Shown one piece after another: positions 32,387-41,707 of a stretch of 64,000 bases of DNA (its first letter is position 1; every line of letters begins with the position of its first letter). A program made the translations under genes and the position numbers. This DNA comes from Leisingera sp. ANG-M1. GTDB lineage: Bacteria; Pseudomonadota; Alphaproteobacteria; Rhodobacterales; Rhodobacteraceae. The stretch spans positions 62,001 to 126,000 of the forward strand of contig NZ_JWLC01000020.1 in NCBI RefSeq assembly GCF_000813745.1. Direction: 5' to 3'. The notes beneath the pieces are model-generated. The model was not told the DNA's origin. It searched no databases and worked only from the letters and a program-made list of their open reading frames with translations.

Positions 32387-33282
32387 CTCCGGATGCGGGG
32401 CGTGCGGCCGGCCTTGTAGTAGGCTCCGCTGTCTTCGCGGGTAGCCTCGTAGTCGGCAATCCGTTGCTGGGCCTCTTCGCCGCCAAGCGCCACGAGGTGG
32501 CCCAGCAGGCACTCCAGCACCGCCATCGCGCCGCCGTAGCAGCCGAAGTAGTGATGCGACTGGGTGGTGATCGGGAAGACGACATCAGGGTCGATCTGCG
32601 GCGCGACCACCTCGCTGTCGGAAATCACGATCAGCCTGGCCCCGCGGCTGCGGGCATAGCGCAGCGACTGGATGGTTTCGGCGGAGTATGGGGCGAAGGT
32701 GATGGCGATCAGGCAGTCCTGCTCGGTTGCGCCAATCAGCTCATCCACGGCTGACCCCATATGGCGGGGGATCAGCTGCAGGCCGGGCAGGGCCATGCGG
32801 CCGACGTAGTGGAAGTAATAGGCCATCGCATAGCTGGAGCGGGTGGCCGTCACATAGCAGTGGCGCGCCCCGGTCATGCAGCGCAAAGCGGTCTCGATCC
32901 GGTCCTGCGACATCATCCGCAAAGAGCGTGAGACGATATTGATTTCATTCCGGGCCAGCCGGGCCTGGGTTCGGGCCAGGCTGTCACCGTCATCCAGTTG
33001 GGCAATCCAGTCGGCGCCCATCTGATCCTCGCGCTCAGTCACCAGGGCATGGCGGAACGGATCGCGGAACGGTTCAAAGCCTTCAAACCCCATCTTCTGG
33101 GCCAGCCGCACCAGCGAGTTGGGGCTGACGCCGATTTTCTCTGCCGAGACGCGGATCGGGTCCATGCCGAAGTCGCCCGGGTTGTCGATGACGTACTTGG
33201 CGATCACCTTGAGCCGCGGCGGCAGGCCGCCGATGGCGGCTTTGAGATCGGCGAGGAGACGGGCTTTGCGGTTCTTGTCCAT
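32383..33282 (-). CDS. MurR/RpiR-family regulator with SIS domain
   Basis: A 299-residue RpiR-type regulator, distinct from the one at 30626. N-terminal HTH (about residues 20-85; VSAEKIGVSPNSLVRLAQKM) and SIS domain (about 125-250). It is transcribed leftward, convergent with the amidase gene and divergent from the dimethylglycine-dehydrogenase-like gene. A perfect TAAGAAC/GTTCTTA palindrome starts 8 bases upstream of its ATG, so it probably represses itself and the divergent gene. Confidence 0.92.
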   Translation of the reverse strand: MDKNRKARLLADLKAAIGGLPPRLKVIAKYVIDNPGDFGMDPIRVSAEKIGVSPNSLVRLAQKMGFEGFEPFRDPFRHALVTEREDQMGADWIAQLDDGDSLARTQARLARNEINIVSRSLRMMSQDRIETALRCMTGARHCYVTATRSSYAMAYYFHYVGRMALPGLQLIPRHMGSAVDELIGATEQDCLIAITFAPYSAETIQSLRYARSRGARLIVISDSEVVAPQIDPDVVFPITTQSHHYFGCYGGAMAVLECLLGHLVALGGEEAQQRIADYEATREDSGAYYKAGRTPRIRS

Positions 33283-33289
33283 GCTTCAA

Positions 33290-33307
33290 TAAGAACGAAT
33301 GTTCTTA
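33290..33307. promoter_or_regulatory. Palindromic operator between RpiR and the flavoprotein gene
   Basis: Perfect 18-bp palindrome: TAAGAAC, spacer GAAT, GTTCTTA. It lies in the 97-bp divergent gap, 8 bases from the RpiR start and about 70 from the flavoprotein start. Likely binding site of the RpiR protein encoded at 32383. Confidence 0.75.
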
Positions 33308-33379
33308 GATTGGCAAATTGAAAACACGCGTGGAGAGGCCAATCTGGCGCAAATCTGATCTTTAGAGAAAGACTGGCCC

Positions 33380-35764
33380 ATGTCCCTTCCTTCCCACGCC
33401 TCGGTCGTTGTCATTGGCGGCGGCATCATGGGGTGCTCGACGCTGTACCACCTGGCCCAGATGGGGGTGAGCGACGCGATCCTCCTGGAGCGCAATAAGC
33501 TGACCAGCGGCACCACCTGGCATTCGGCGGCACAGGTGCGGGCGCTGCGCCATTCGCAGAACCTGACCCGGATGATCCAGTATTCGGTGGATCTTTACTC
33601 GCGGCTGGAGCAGGAGACCGGCCAGTCGGTCGGCTGGATCCAGAAGGGCAGCCTGTCGATTGCCACCAACCCGGACCGGATGACCCACATCAAACGGCAG
33701 GAAGCGCTGGCCCAGGCTTACGGCGTGCGGGCGCAGTCGGTGAGTGCGGAGGAGGCCAAGGAACGCTGGCCGCTGATGAATGCGGAAGACGTGATCGGCG
33801 CGGTCTGGTCGCCGGATGACGGGCGGGTGTCTCCGTCGGATGTCTGTGCGGCGCTGGTCAAGGCGGCCAAGGGGTTGGGCGCGAAGATTTTTGAAAACAC
33901 CGGTGTCACCGGCATCCTGACCGAGAACGGCAAGGTCGTGGGTGTTGAGACCACGCAAGGCACCGTCATGTGCGATGCGATTGCGCTGTGCACCGGTCTG
34001 TGGTCGCGGGAAGTCGGCGCCATGGCCGGGGCCGAAGTGCCCGCGCTGGCCTGCGAGCATTTCTATCTGCTGACCAAGCCGATTGACGGCATCACCGGCA
34101 ACACGCCGACGCTCAGCGACCACGACAACCATCTCTATATCCGGGACGACAGCGGCGGGCTTTTGGTTGGCTGTTTTGAACCGATGGGCAAGCCGATCAA
34201 GCCGGGTGTGCTGGACGAAAGCTTTGAATTCGGGCTGCTGCCCGAGGATTGGGAGCATTTCGAGCCGATGATGATGAACGCGCTGCACCGGCTGCCCGCG
34301 CTGGAGACGGCGGAAGTGAAGATGCTGTTGAACGGGCCGGAGAGCTTTACCCCCGATGGCATGTTTATGCTGGGTGAGACAGCAGAGACCAAGGGGTTGT
34401 TCCTGGGCTGCGGCATGAACTCGGTTGGCCTGGCCTCGGGCGGCGGAGCGGGCATGAACCTGGCGCATTGCATTGTGCACGGCCACACCGCCTATGACCT
34501 GGGCGAGGCGGATGCCAAGCGGTTTGCTCCGGTTTACAACAGTCTGGAGCATCTGATGGCGCGCGCGCCGGAGATCCTGGGCACTCATTATGAGATTGCG
34601 TATCCGGGGCGGCAGCTCTCAACGGCCCGGGGTTTGCGCGCCTTGCCGCTGGAAGCTGAGTACAAGGCGGCGGGCGCGCATTTCACCCAAGTCTATGGCT
34701 GGGAGCGGCCGCTGTACTTGGGCAAGACGGCCGAGCCGCGGATGACCTTCGGCAAGCCGGACTGGTTTGAAAATGTGAAGGCTGAGGTGATGGCCGCGCA
34801 TGAGAAAGCCGCGGTCTTCGATGCTTCGCCCTTTGGCAAGATCGAGGTTCAGGGGCCGGATGCGGAAGCCTTCCTGCAGCGCACCTGCGCGTCGAATATG
34901 GCCAAGGCGCCGGGCAGTGCCATCTACACCGCGGTGCTGAATGGGCGCGGGACCTATGAAAGCGATATCACTGCGCACCGGATTGCCGGGGATCACTACC
35001 GGCTGTTTGTCGGCACCAATGCGATCAAGCGCGATTTTGCCTGGTTCAAGCGGCATGCCGAAGGCTTTGATGTGACCCTGACCGACAGCACTGAGGACTA
35101 TGCAGTGCTGGGCCTGATGGGGCCGGAGTCTGCACGGATCATCGCGGAATGCGGCGCGCCGGAGCTGAACGAGCTGGGTTACTTCAAGGTTGGCCCGGCG
35201 CATGTTGCGGACTGCCATGTGCGTGCTGTGCGGATGTCTTATGTGGGCGAAGCCGGCTGGGAGCTGACCATGAAGGCGGAGGATGCCTCCACGGTTTTTG
35301 CGGCGCTGACCGCTGCCGGAGCGATGCCTGCGGGGATGTTTGCCCAGACCTCGATGCGGGTGGAGAAGGGCTTTGCCGCGATGGGGCATGAGCTGGACAG
35401 CGACACCAGCCCGGTTGAGGCGGGTCTGGACATGCTGGTCTCCAAGAAGAAGAACTTCATCGGCTCCGAGGCGCTGGCCGGGCGGCGCAAAGAGGCCAAG
35501 CGGGAACTGATGACGGTGATTATCGAGGATGAGAGTGCGGTGCCGCTGGGGCATGAACCGGTCTATGCGGGCGGCAAGATTGTCGGGCACACCACCACGG
35601 CTTGTTTCGGCTACCGGGTCGGCAAGCCCATCGCGCTGGCCTATGTCCATATGGAGGATGCGGACGGGGCTGCGGCGGAAGTCAATATTGCCGGCACCCG
35701 GTTTGCCGCGCGTCTGCAGTTCGCCTGCGCCTTTGACCCGAGCGGCAGCCGGATGAAAGGATAG
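33380..35764 (+). CDS. Dimethylglycine/sarcosine dehydrogenase-like FAD protein with GcvT domain
   Basis: A 794-residue two-part enzyme. Residues 8-370 are an FAD-dependent DAO-type oxidoreductase (VVVIGGGIMGCSTLYHLAQ); the SGTTWHSA segment carries His48, the position of covalent FAD attachment in dimethylglycine dehydrogenase. A linker domain and a C-terminal GcvT/folate-binding domain (about 430-790, with VRMSYVGEAGWEL) follow. Such proteins N-demethylate methylated glycines and pass formaldehyde to tetrahydrofolate. Next to a betaine transporter and GbdR-like regulator this fits glycine-betaine breakdown. The exact N-methyl substrate is open. Confidence 0.92.
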   Translation: MSLPSHASVVVIGGGIMGCSTLYHLAQMGVSDAILLERNKLTSGTTWHSAAQVRALRHSQNLTRMIQYSVDLYSRLEQETGQSVGWIQKGSLSIATNPDRMTHIKRQEALAQAYGVRAQSVSAEEAKERWPLMNAEDVIGAVWSPDDGRVSPSDVCAALVKAAKGLGAKIFENTGVTGILTENGKVVGVETTQGTVMCDAIALCTGLWSREVGAMAGAEVPALACEHFYLLTKPIDGITGNTPTLSDHDNHLYIRDDSGGLLVGCFEPMGKPIKPGVLDESFEFGLLPEDWEHFEPMMMNALHRLPALETAEVKMLLNGPESFTPDGMFMLGETAETKGLFLGCGMNSVGLASGGGAGMNLAHCIVHGHTAYDLGEADAKRFAPVYNSLEHLMARAPEILGTHYEIAYPGRQLSTARGLRALPLEAEYKAAGAHFTQVYGWERPLYLGKTAEPRMTFGKPDWFENVKAEVMAAHEKAAVFDASPFGKIEVQGPDAEAFLQRTCASNMAKAPGSAIYTAVLNGRGTYESDITAHRIAGDHYRLFVGTNAIKRDFAWFKRHAEGFDVTLTDSTEDYAVLGLMGPESARIIAECGAPELNELGYFKVGPAHVADCHVRAVRMSYVGEAGWELTMKAEDASTVFAALTAAGAMPAGMFAQTSMRVEKGFAAMGHELDSDTSPVEAGLDMLVSKKKNFIGSEALAGRRKEAKRELMTVIIEDESAVPLGHEPVYAGGKIVGHTTTACFGYRVGKPIALAYVHMEDADGAAAEVNIAGTRFAARLQFACAFDPSGSRMKG

Positions 35765-35770
35765 CTCCCG

Positions 35771-36811
35771 TCAGGAACAGCCCGGTGCCAGCGTTGACGA
35801 TGGCGCCGGACTGCCGCGCGCCGGCAGATAGGCCTGTTTGCGGTCCTGAACGGGCGTGACGCCGTAGAACTTGCGGTAATGCAGCGTCAGGGTCGAGGAA
35901 CTGGCATAGCCGACCGCATGGGCGATGTCCGAGACGGAATCCCAGGAGTAAAGCACCATCTGCCGGGCCGCTTTCAGACGCTGGCGCCGGTAGTATTCGC
36001 CGGGGCTGAGGCCGGTGGCGGTGCGGAAGCTGCGCTCCAGCTGGCGCGGCGAGATCCCTGCCATGCGGGCCACGTCGCGGATGCAGACGGGCGTTTCGAA
36101 GTTCTCCGAGAAGATCGCCATGGCCTCCTTCACTGCGGGCGGCATCTGGTCGACGGTGCGGTCGCTTTGCAGCACCGGGATTTTCTGCCGGGCGCTGCCA
36201 TTGCGGATGACGGGGTGCTGGAACATGCAGGCAACCTCGTTCATGGCATCGGCACCAAGCGCTTTGCCGATCAGCTCCAATGACAGGTCGAACATGGCAG
36301 TGGCGCCGGAGACCGTGTGGACATTGCCGTCGCGCACGATCAGCCGGTCGACGGCGGTGCAATCGGGAAAGGCGGCCTCGAAAGCGCTGCGGTAGCACCA
36401 ATGCACGGCAGAGCGCCGCCCTGACAGCACACCGCTGCGGGCGAGCGGGAAGACACCGCCGGACACCGCGCCCAGGGTTACGCCGTGGCGGGCAAGGTAG
36501 CGCAGCCGGCCGGGGCCTGACACGGGATCTTCAAATTCGGCTTCCGGGCCGGACAGAAGGAACAGGCAGTCGAACCCCTCGGCCTCTGCCAGGCTGGTGT
36601 CCGCTGGAAAAAGGACCCCGGCAGAAGCCTTTGCGTCTGCGCCGGTTTCGCTCACCAGGGACCAGGTAAACACCTGGTGCCCGGCGATTTCATTGGCGGC
36701 ACGCAGGGGCTCCATTGCCGAGGTCAGGCAGGCCATGGGAAAGCCTGGAAACAGCAGAAAGCCTATGCGGGTGTGGGGGGCGGGACCGAAGTCGTTTGAA
36801 TGGATGGTCAT
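35771..36811 (-). CDS. GlxA/GbdR-type AraC-family regulator
   Basis: A 346-residue regulator with an N-terminal DJ-1/PfpI-like domain (about residues 15-195) and a C-terminal AraC HTH pair (about 235-330; VARMAGISPRQLERSFR and IAHAVGYASSSTLTLHYRKFYG). This architecture is shared by GbdR and CdhR, activators of glycine-betaine and carnitine catabolism in Pseudomonas. It is the last gene of the betaine transporter operon (4 bases after the permease) and convergent with the dimethylglycine-dehydrogenase-like gene, so control of betaine use is likely. Confidence 0.9.
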   Translation of the reverse strand: MTIHSNDFGPAPHTRIGFLLFPGFPMACLTSAMEPLRAANEIAGHQVFTWSLVSETGADAKASAGVLFPADTSLAEAEGFDCLFLLSGPEAEFEDPVSGPGRLRYLARHGVTLGAVSGGVFPLARSGVLSGRRSAVHWCYRSAFEAAFPDCTAVDRLIVRDGNVHTVSGATAMFDLSLELIGKALGADAMNEVACMFQHPVIRNGSARQKIPVLQSDRTVDQMPPAVKEAMAIFSENFETPVCIRDVARMAGISPRQLERSFRTATGLSPGEYYRRQRLKAARQMVLYSWDSVSDIAHAVGYASSSTLTLHYRKFYGVTPVQDRKQAYLPARGSPAPSSTLAPGCS

Positions 36812-36815
36812 GGTT

Positions 36816-38780
36816 TTACTCCAGCCCCAGCGCTTCTTTCTTGGTTTTTGCCCAGGTGGTGACCAGATGGTCGACCATCAGCCCCATGAAGGCGACGGCC
36901 AGACCCAGCACCAGGCCTTTGCCCACATCGGTGGAGGACAGTGCGCGCTGCATCTCCTGCCCCAAGTCCTGGGTGCCGATGAAGGCGGCGATGATCACCA
37001 TGAACAGCGAGAACATCACCGACTGGTTCACCCCGACCATGATGGTGGGCAGGGCCATCGGCAGACGGACTTTCCACAGGGTCTGTGACCGGGTGGCGCC
37101 GGACATGTCGGCAGCCTCGATCAGGGTTTCCGGCACCTGGCGCAGGCCTTCGATGGTGTAGCGCACCAGCGGCACAGCAGCGAAGAGGACCACGGCGCCG
37201 ATCACCGCCACGTCGTTCACGCCGAACAGCATCACAACCGGGATCAGGTAGATGAAGCTGGGGAAGGTCTGCAGCGTGTCGCAGATCAGCAGGGCGAGCG
37301 CGGCGCGTTTCTCGTGGAAGGAGCCCCAGATGCCCAGCGGGAAGCCGATCACGGCGGCGATCGAGACGGCAACCACGACAGTATAGACCGTGATCATCGC
37401 GCGGTCCCACCAGCCGGACATGGCGATAAGCCCGAAGAAGGCGAGGCAGACAAGGGCGGAGCGCAGGCCGCCGATGGCCCAGCCAGCCGCCGCCAGCAGC
37501 GCCAGCACCGCGGCGTAGGGCATCCACAGGAAAGCGTCGCGGATCGGGATCAGCACCCAGGTGATCAGGAACCAGCGCAGCCATTGGGTGATCGGGTCGA
37601 TCAGCACGATGAACCAGTCCGCGACCGCGTCGATCGGCTTGGAGATGGTGAAGGCATCGCGGCGGCCGATCTGGTCCATCAGCGGGATGAACTGCGCCAG
37701 CACCAGGCAGGCCAGCGACAGGCCGGCGCCAAGCAGCAGGAACTTGTTGCGGACAGCGAAGGAAGTGCCTTTTTCGAAATGCTCGGGCTGTTTGGTGGCC
37801 CAGGCCTTGGTGCAGCGGTCCAGCATGACCGCCAGCAGCACGATGGTGATGCCGATCTCGACCGAGCGGCCGATCTTGAGCGCCTGCAGGAGCTGCAGCA
37901 GTTTCTGGCCAAGGCCCGGCATGCCGATAAAACTGGCCAGAACCACCATGGCGAGGCACTGCATGATCACCTGGTTCACGCCCACCAGGATCTCGGTCCG
38001 AGCAGTGGGAATGCGCACGTGGCGCAGCAGCTGCCAGCGGGTGGAGCCGCACATGTGGCCGCTTTCGATCACCTCATGCGGAACCTTGCGCAGGCCAAGG
38101 AGGGACATGCGGATCATCGGCGGCACCGAGAAGATGATGGTGACGATGGCGCCTGCCTTGGGGCCGACGCCGATGAAGACAACCACCGGGATCATGTAGG
38201 CGAAATGCGGCAGGCTCTGCGCGATGTTGAGGATCGGGTTCAGGATCCGCTCGAACGTCTTTGAACGCCAGGCGCAGATGCCCATGACCAGGCCGAACAG
38301 GATCGAGAAGGGTGCGGCGACGACGATGACCGAGAGGGTCTCCATCGCCCACTTCCACTGGCCCATGACGGCAATCCAGACAAAGGTGCCGCCGGTGAGC
38401 AGCGACAGGCGCCAGCCTTGCAGCGCGTAGCCGATGACAAAGCCGATGCTGGCAATCACGGTCCAGGGGATCGGGCCGATGCGGGGCCAGCGGTTCTTGC
38501 CGTAAAGCAGGTTGGCGGTCACATCGAGTAGCCATTCGACACCATCGGCAAAAGCGCGGGTCAGGTAGAGAAGGCCCAGGTCATCGCGCAGAAAGGCAAA
38601 GATGGCATTGATCCAGTCGGCAAAGGGCAGCACCAGCCATTCCGGCGGGCGCACCAACCCTGCGGGCAAAACGGAGTTTCCAATGGCCAGCAGGCAGGCT
38701 GCGGCAAAGATCGCCCAGCCGGTTTTGGCCCGTGTCCAACTGTGGTTTTTTTCAGCAAGTGTCATGGTCTGGTCCGTCAT
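36816..38780 (-). CDS. Glycine betaine/proline ABC transporter permease, fused tandem ProW
   Basis: A 654-residue inner-membrane protein made of two complete ProW/OpuAB-type permease domains in one chain. Each half carries its own coupling loop: GLRKVPHEVIESGHMCGST in the first (about 228-246) and GLRQVPETLIEAADMSGAT in the second (about 549-567), both followed by R-x-P and GVNQ. A single ProW is about 300-350 residues, so one polypeptide supplies both halves of the channel. Its ATG overlaps the ATPase stop by four bases. Likely substrate: glycine betaine, proline betaine or choline-like compounds. Confidence 0.93.
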   Translation of the reverse strand: MTDQTMTLAEKNHSWTRAKTGWAIFAAACLLAIGNSVLPAGLVRPPEWLVLPFADWINAIFAFLRDDLGLLYLTRAFADGVEWLLDVTANLLYGKNRWPRIGPIPWTVIASIGFVIGYALQGWRLSLLTGGTFVWIAVMGQWKWAMETLSVIVVAAPFSILFGLVMGICAWRSKTFERILNPILNIAQSLPHFAYMIPVVVFIGVGPKAGAIVTIIFSVPPMIRMSLLGLRKVPHEVIESGHMCGSTRWQLLRHVRIPTARTEILVGVNQVIMQCLAMVVLASFIGMPGLGQKLLQLLQALKIGRSVEIGITIVLLAVMLDRCTKAWATKQPEHFEKGTSFAVRNKFLLLGAGLSLACLVLAQFIPLMDQIGRRDAFTISKPIDAVADWFIVLIDPITQWLRWFLITWVLIPIRDAFLWMPYAAVLALLAAAGWAIGGLRSALVCLAFFGLIAMSGWWDRAMITVYTVVVAVSIAAVIGFPLGIWGSFHEKRAALALLICDTLQTFPSFIYLIPVVMLFGVNDVAVIGAVVLFAAVPLVRYTIEGLRQVPETLIEAADMSGATRSQTLWKVRLPMALPTIMVGVNQSVMFSLFMVIIAAFIGTQDLGQEMQRALSSTDVGKGLVLGLAVAFMGLMVDHLVTTWAKTKKEALGLE

Positions 38781-39808
38781 GACGCCTCTCCCAGAAGAAC
38801 GTCGAGCGCCTCCTGGCGGCTCATGGCTCCGATCAGGCTGCCGGCGGTGTTGGCCACGGGCAGGAAGTCGCGGCTGTCATTGACCAGCAGACGGGCCAGT
38901 TCGGAGATGGTCTGTTTTTCGCCAATGGGGGTGCCTGTCAGGCTGTGGCCGTTGACCTCGCGCGCCAGCACTCCGGCATGCACAACGCGGGATTTCTCGA
39001 TTTCCTCGGTGAACTTGGCGACATATTCGGTGGCTGGGTTCAGCACGATCTGGTCCGGGGTGGCGCATTGCTCGACCACACCGTCCTTCATGATGGCGAT
39101 CCGGTCGGCGAGGCGCAGGGCCTCGTCAAAATCGTGGGTGATGAAGACAATGGTTTTGCCGAGCATCTCCTGCAGGCGCAGGAATTCGTCCTGCATCTCG
39201 CGTCGGATCAGCGGATCGAGGGCGGAGAATGGTTCGTCCAGGAACCAGATGTCGGGTTCAATCGCCAGGCTGCGGGCTATGCCGACACGCTGCTGCTGGC
39301 CGCCGGACAGCTCGCGCGGGAAGTAATCCTCGCGGCCCGACAGGCCCACCAGTTCAATCACTTCCAAAGCGCGGGCGCGGCGCTCGTGGCGGTCCTGGCC
39401 GCGCATCTCGAGCGGGAAGGCGACGTTGTCCAGCACGGTGCGGTGCGGCAGCAGGCCGAAGCTCTGGAACACCATGCCCATCTTGTTGCGGCGCAGGTCG
39501 ATCAGCTCTTTCTCGGACATGTCGCCGATGTTCTGGCCTTCGACACGGACCTCGCCGCCGGTGATGTCGATAAGGCGGGACAGGCAGCGCACAAAAGTCG
39601 ATTTGCCGGAGCCGGACAGCCCCATGATTACCAGCATTTCCCCCTTGGCAATTTCCAGGGACACGTCGCGCACCGCGGCGATGTAGCCGGCCTGGCGGAT
39701 TTCATCAAAGCCCGGGTTGCCGGTCAGCGACTTCAGATACTGTTCCGGATTGGCGCCAAACAGCTTCCAGACGTTTTTGCAGGAAATGACGGGGGTGGCG
39801 GCGGTCAT
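38777..39808 (-). CDS. Glycine betaine/proline ABC transporter ATP-binding protein (ProV/OpuAA type)
   Basis: A 343-residue ABC ATPase. Walker A GLSGSGKST, signature LSGGQQQR, Walker B IWFLDEPFSALDP, H-loop ITHDFDEA. The N-terminal extension VWKLFGANPEQYLK and the long linker before Walker A are typical of ProV. The C-terminal 80 residues resemble a shortened CBS region (LIGAMSRQEALDVLL), smaller than the tandem CBS pair that senses osmolarity in OpuA, so osmotic gating may be reduced. Middle gene of the operon binding protein, ATPase, fused permease, regulator. Confidence 0.94.
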   Translation of the reverse strand: MTAATPVISCKNVWKLFGANPEQYLKSLTGNPGFDEIRQAGYIAAVRDVSLEIAKGEMLVIMGLSGSGKSTFVRCLSRLIDITGGEVRVEGQNIGDMSEKELIDLRRNKMGMVFQSFGLLPHRTVLDNVAFPLEMRGQDRHERRARALEVIELVGLSGREDYFPRELSGGQQQRVGIARSLAIEPDIWFLDEPFSALDPLIRREMQDEFLRLQEMLGKTIVFITHDFDEALRLADRIAIMKDGVVEQCATPDQIVLNPATEYVAKFTEEIEKSRVVHAGVLAREVNGHSLTGTPIGEKQTISELARLLVNDSRDFLPVANTAGSLIGAMSRQEALDVLLGEAS

Positions 39809-39832
39809 GGGTCTACTTTCGTTAGTAAAAAT

Positions 39833-39854
39833 CCGGGGCAGTGGACCGCCCCGG
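39833..39854 (-). other. Intercistronic hairpin behind the betaine-binding-protein gene
   Basis: A 7-bp stem (CCGGGGC / GCCCCGG) with an 8-base loop between the binding-protein stop and the ATPase gene; on the minus strand it is followed by ATTTTTAC. It may act as an attenuator giving excess binding protein. Confidence 0.55.
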
Positions 39855-39877
39855 TGAGTTGGAGAGGAAAGGAAGGT

Positions 39878-40930
<1,053 letters not shown>

Positions 40931-41014
40931 TCAGCCCGGCGGGATGAACAGGCTGGTCAGTGATGTTAAAATTTGTTAACCGGTAGGAAAATTCCGCGAA
41001 GGGGCACAGCGTTT

Positions 41015-41707
41015 ATGGCGCATATTCTGATCATCGAGGACGAGCCGGTCACCCGCGCCACCCTCGCCAGTTATCTGGATGCGCAGGGGTATGATGTCTC
41101 GCAGGCCGAGACCGCGGAGGAGGCTGAGAAAGTCCTGGAAGAGCAGGAGGTTGACCTGCTTTTGGTCGATATCAATCTGCCCGGCAAGGACGGCTTGCAG
41201 ATCACCCGCGAACAGCGCGCCAAGTCGGAGATGGGGATCATTCTGGTCACTGGCCGGGATGATGAGATCGACCGGATTGTCGGGCTGGAGCTGGGCGCGG
41301 ATGATTATGTCACTAAGCCGTTCAACCGGCGCGAATTGCTGGCGCGGCTGAAGAATCTGTTGCGGCGGACGCAGGACATCCGGCGGCTGTCGCGGCGGAT
41401 CTACAAGTTCGGCAAGTTCCAGTTCGACGTGGCCGCGCGGCATCTGCAGACGGTGGAGGGAGACAGCATTGCGCTGACCCGCGCCGAGTTCGAGGTGCTG
41501 GACATGCTGGTCAGCCGGGCGGGCGAAGTGGCCTCGCGCGATGCGCTGATGAGCCGGGTGACCCACCGGCAGTACGGCGCCAACCCGCGTACGGTTGACG
41601 TGCTGATCCGGCGCCTGCGCGGCAAGCTGGAGGAAGACCCGGCCAGTCCGCGCATGATCACCACCGTGCATGGCGAGGGCTATGTTTTCACGGCGCCTTT
41701 GACCTGA
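41015..41707 (+). CDS. torR: OmpR-family response regulator, TorR-like
   Basis: A 230-residue response regulator: receiver domain (1-115; phospho-acceptor Asp52 in [10 protein letters not shown], Lys in VTKPF) and a C-terminal winged-helix OmpR domain (about 135-228). I start at the ATG at 41015 ([10 protein letters not shown]). Assignment to TorR rests on its pairing with a TorS-like hybrid kinase and a TorT-like binding protein in the same locus. It overlaps the convergent kinase gene by 20 bases at the 3' end. No torCAD reductase operon is present, so its target is unknown. Confidence 0.85.
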   Translation: MAHILIIEDEPVTRATLASYLDAQGYDVSQAETAEEAEKVLEEQEVDLLLVDINLPGKDGLQITREQRAKSEMGIILVTGRDDEIDRIVGLELGADDYVTKPFNRRELLARLKNLLRRTQDIRRLSRRIYKFGKFQFDVAARHLQTVEGDSIALTRAEFEVLDMLVSRAGEVASRDALMSRVTHRQYGANPRTVDVLIRRLRGKLEEDPASPRMITTVHGEGYVFTAPLT

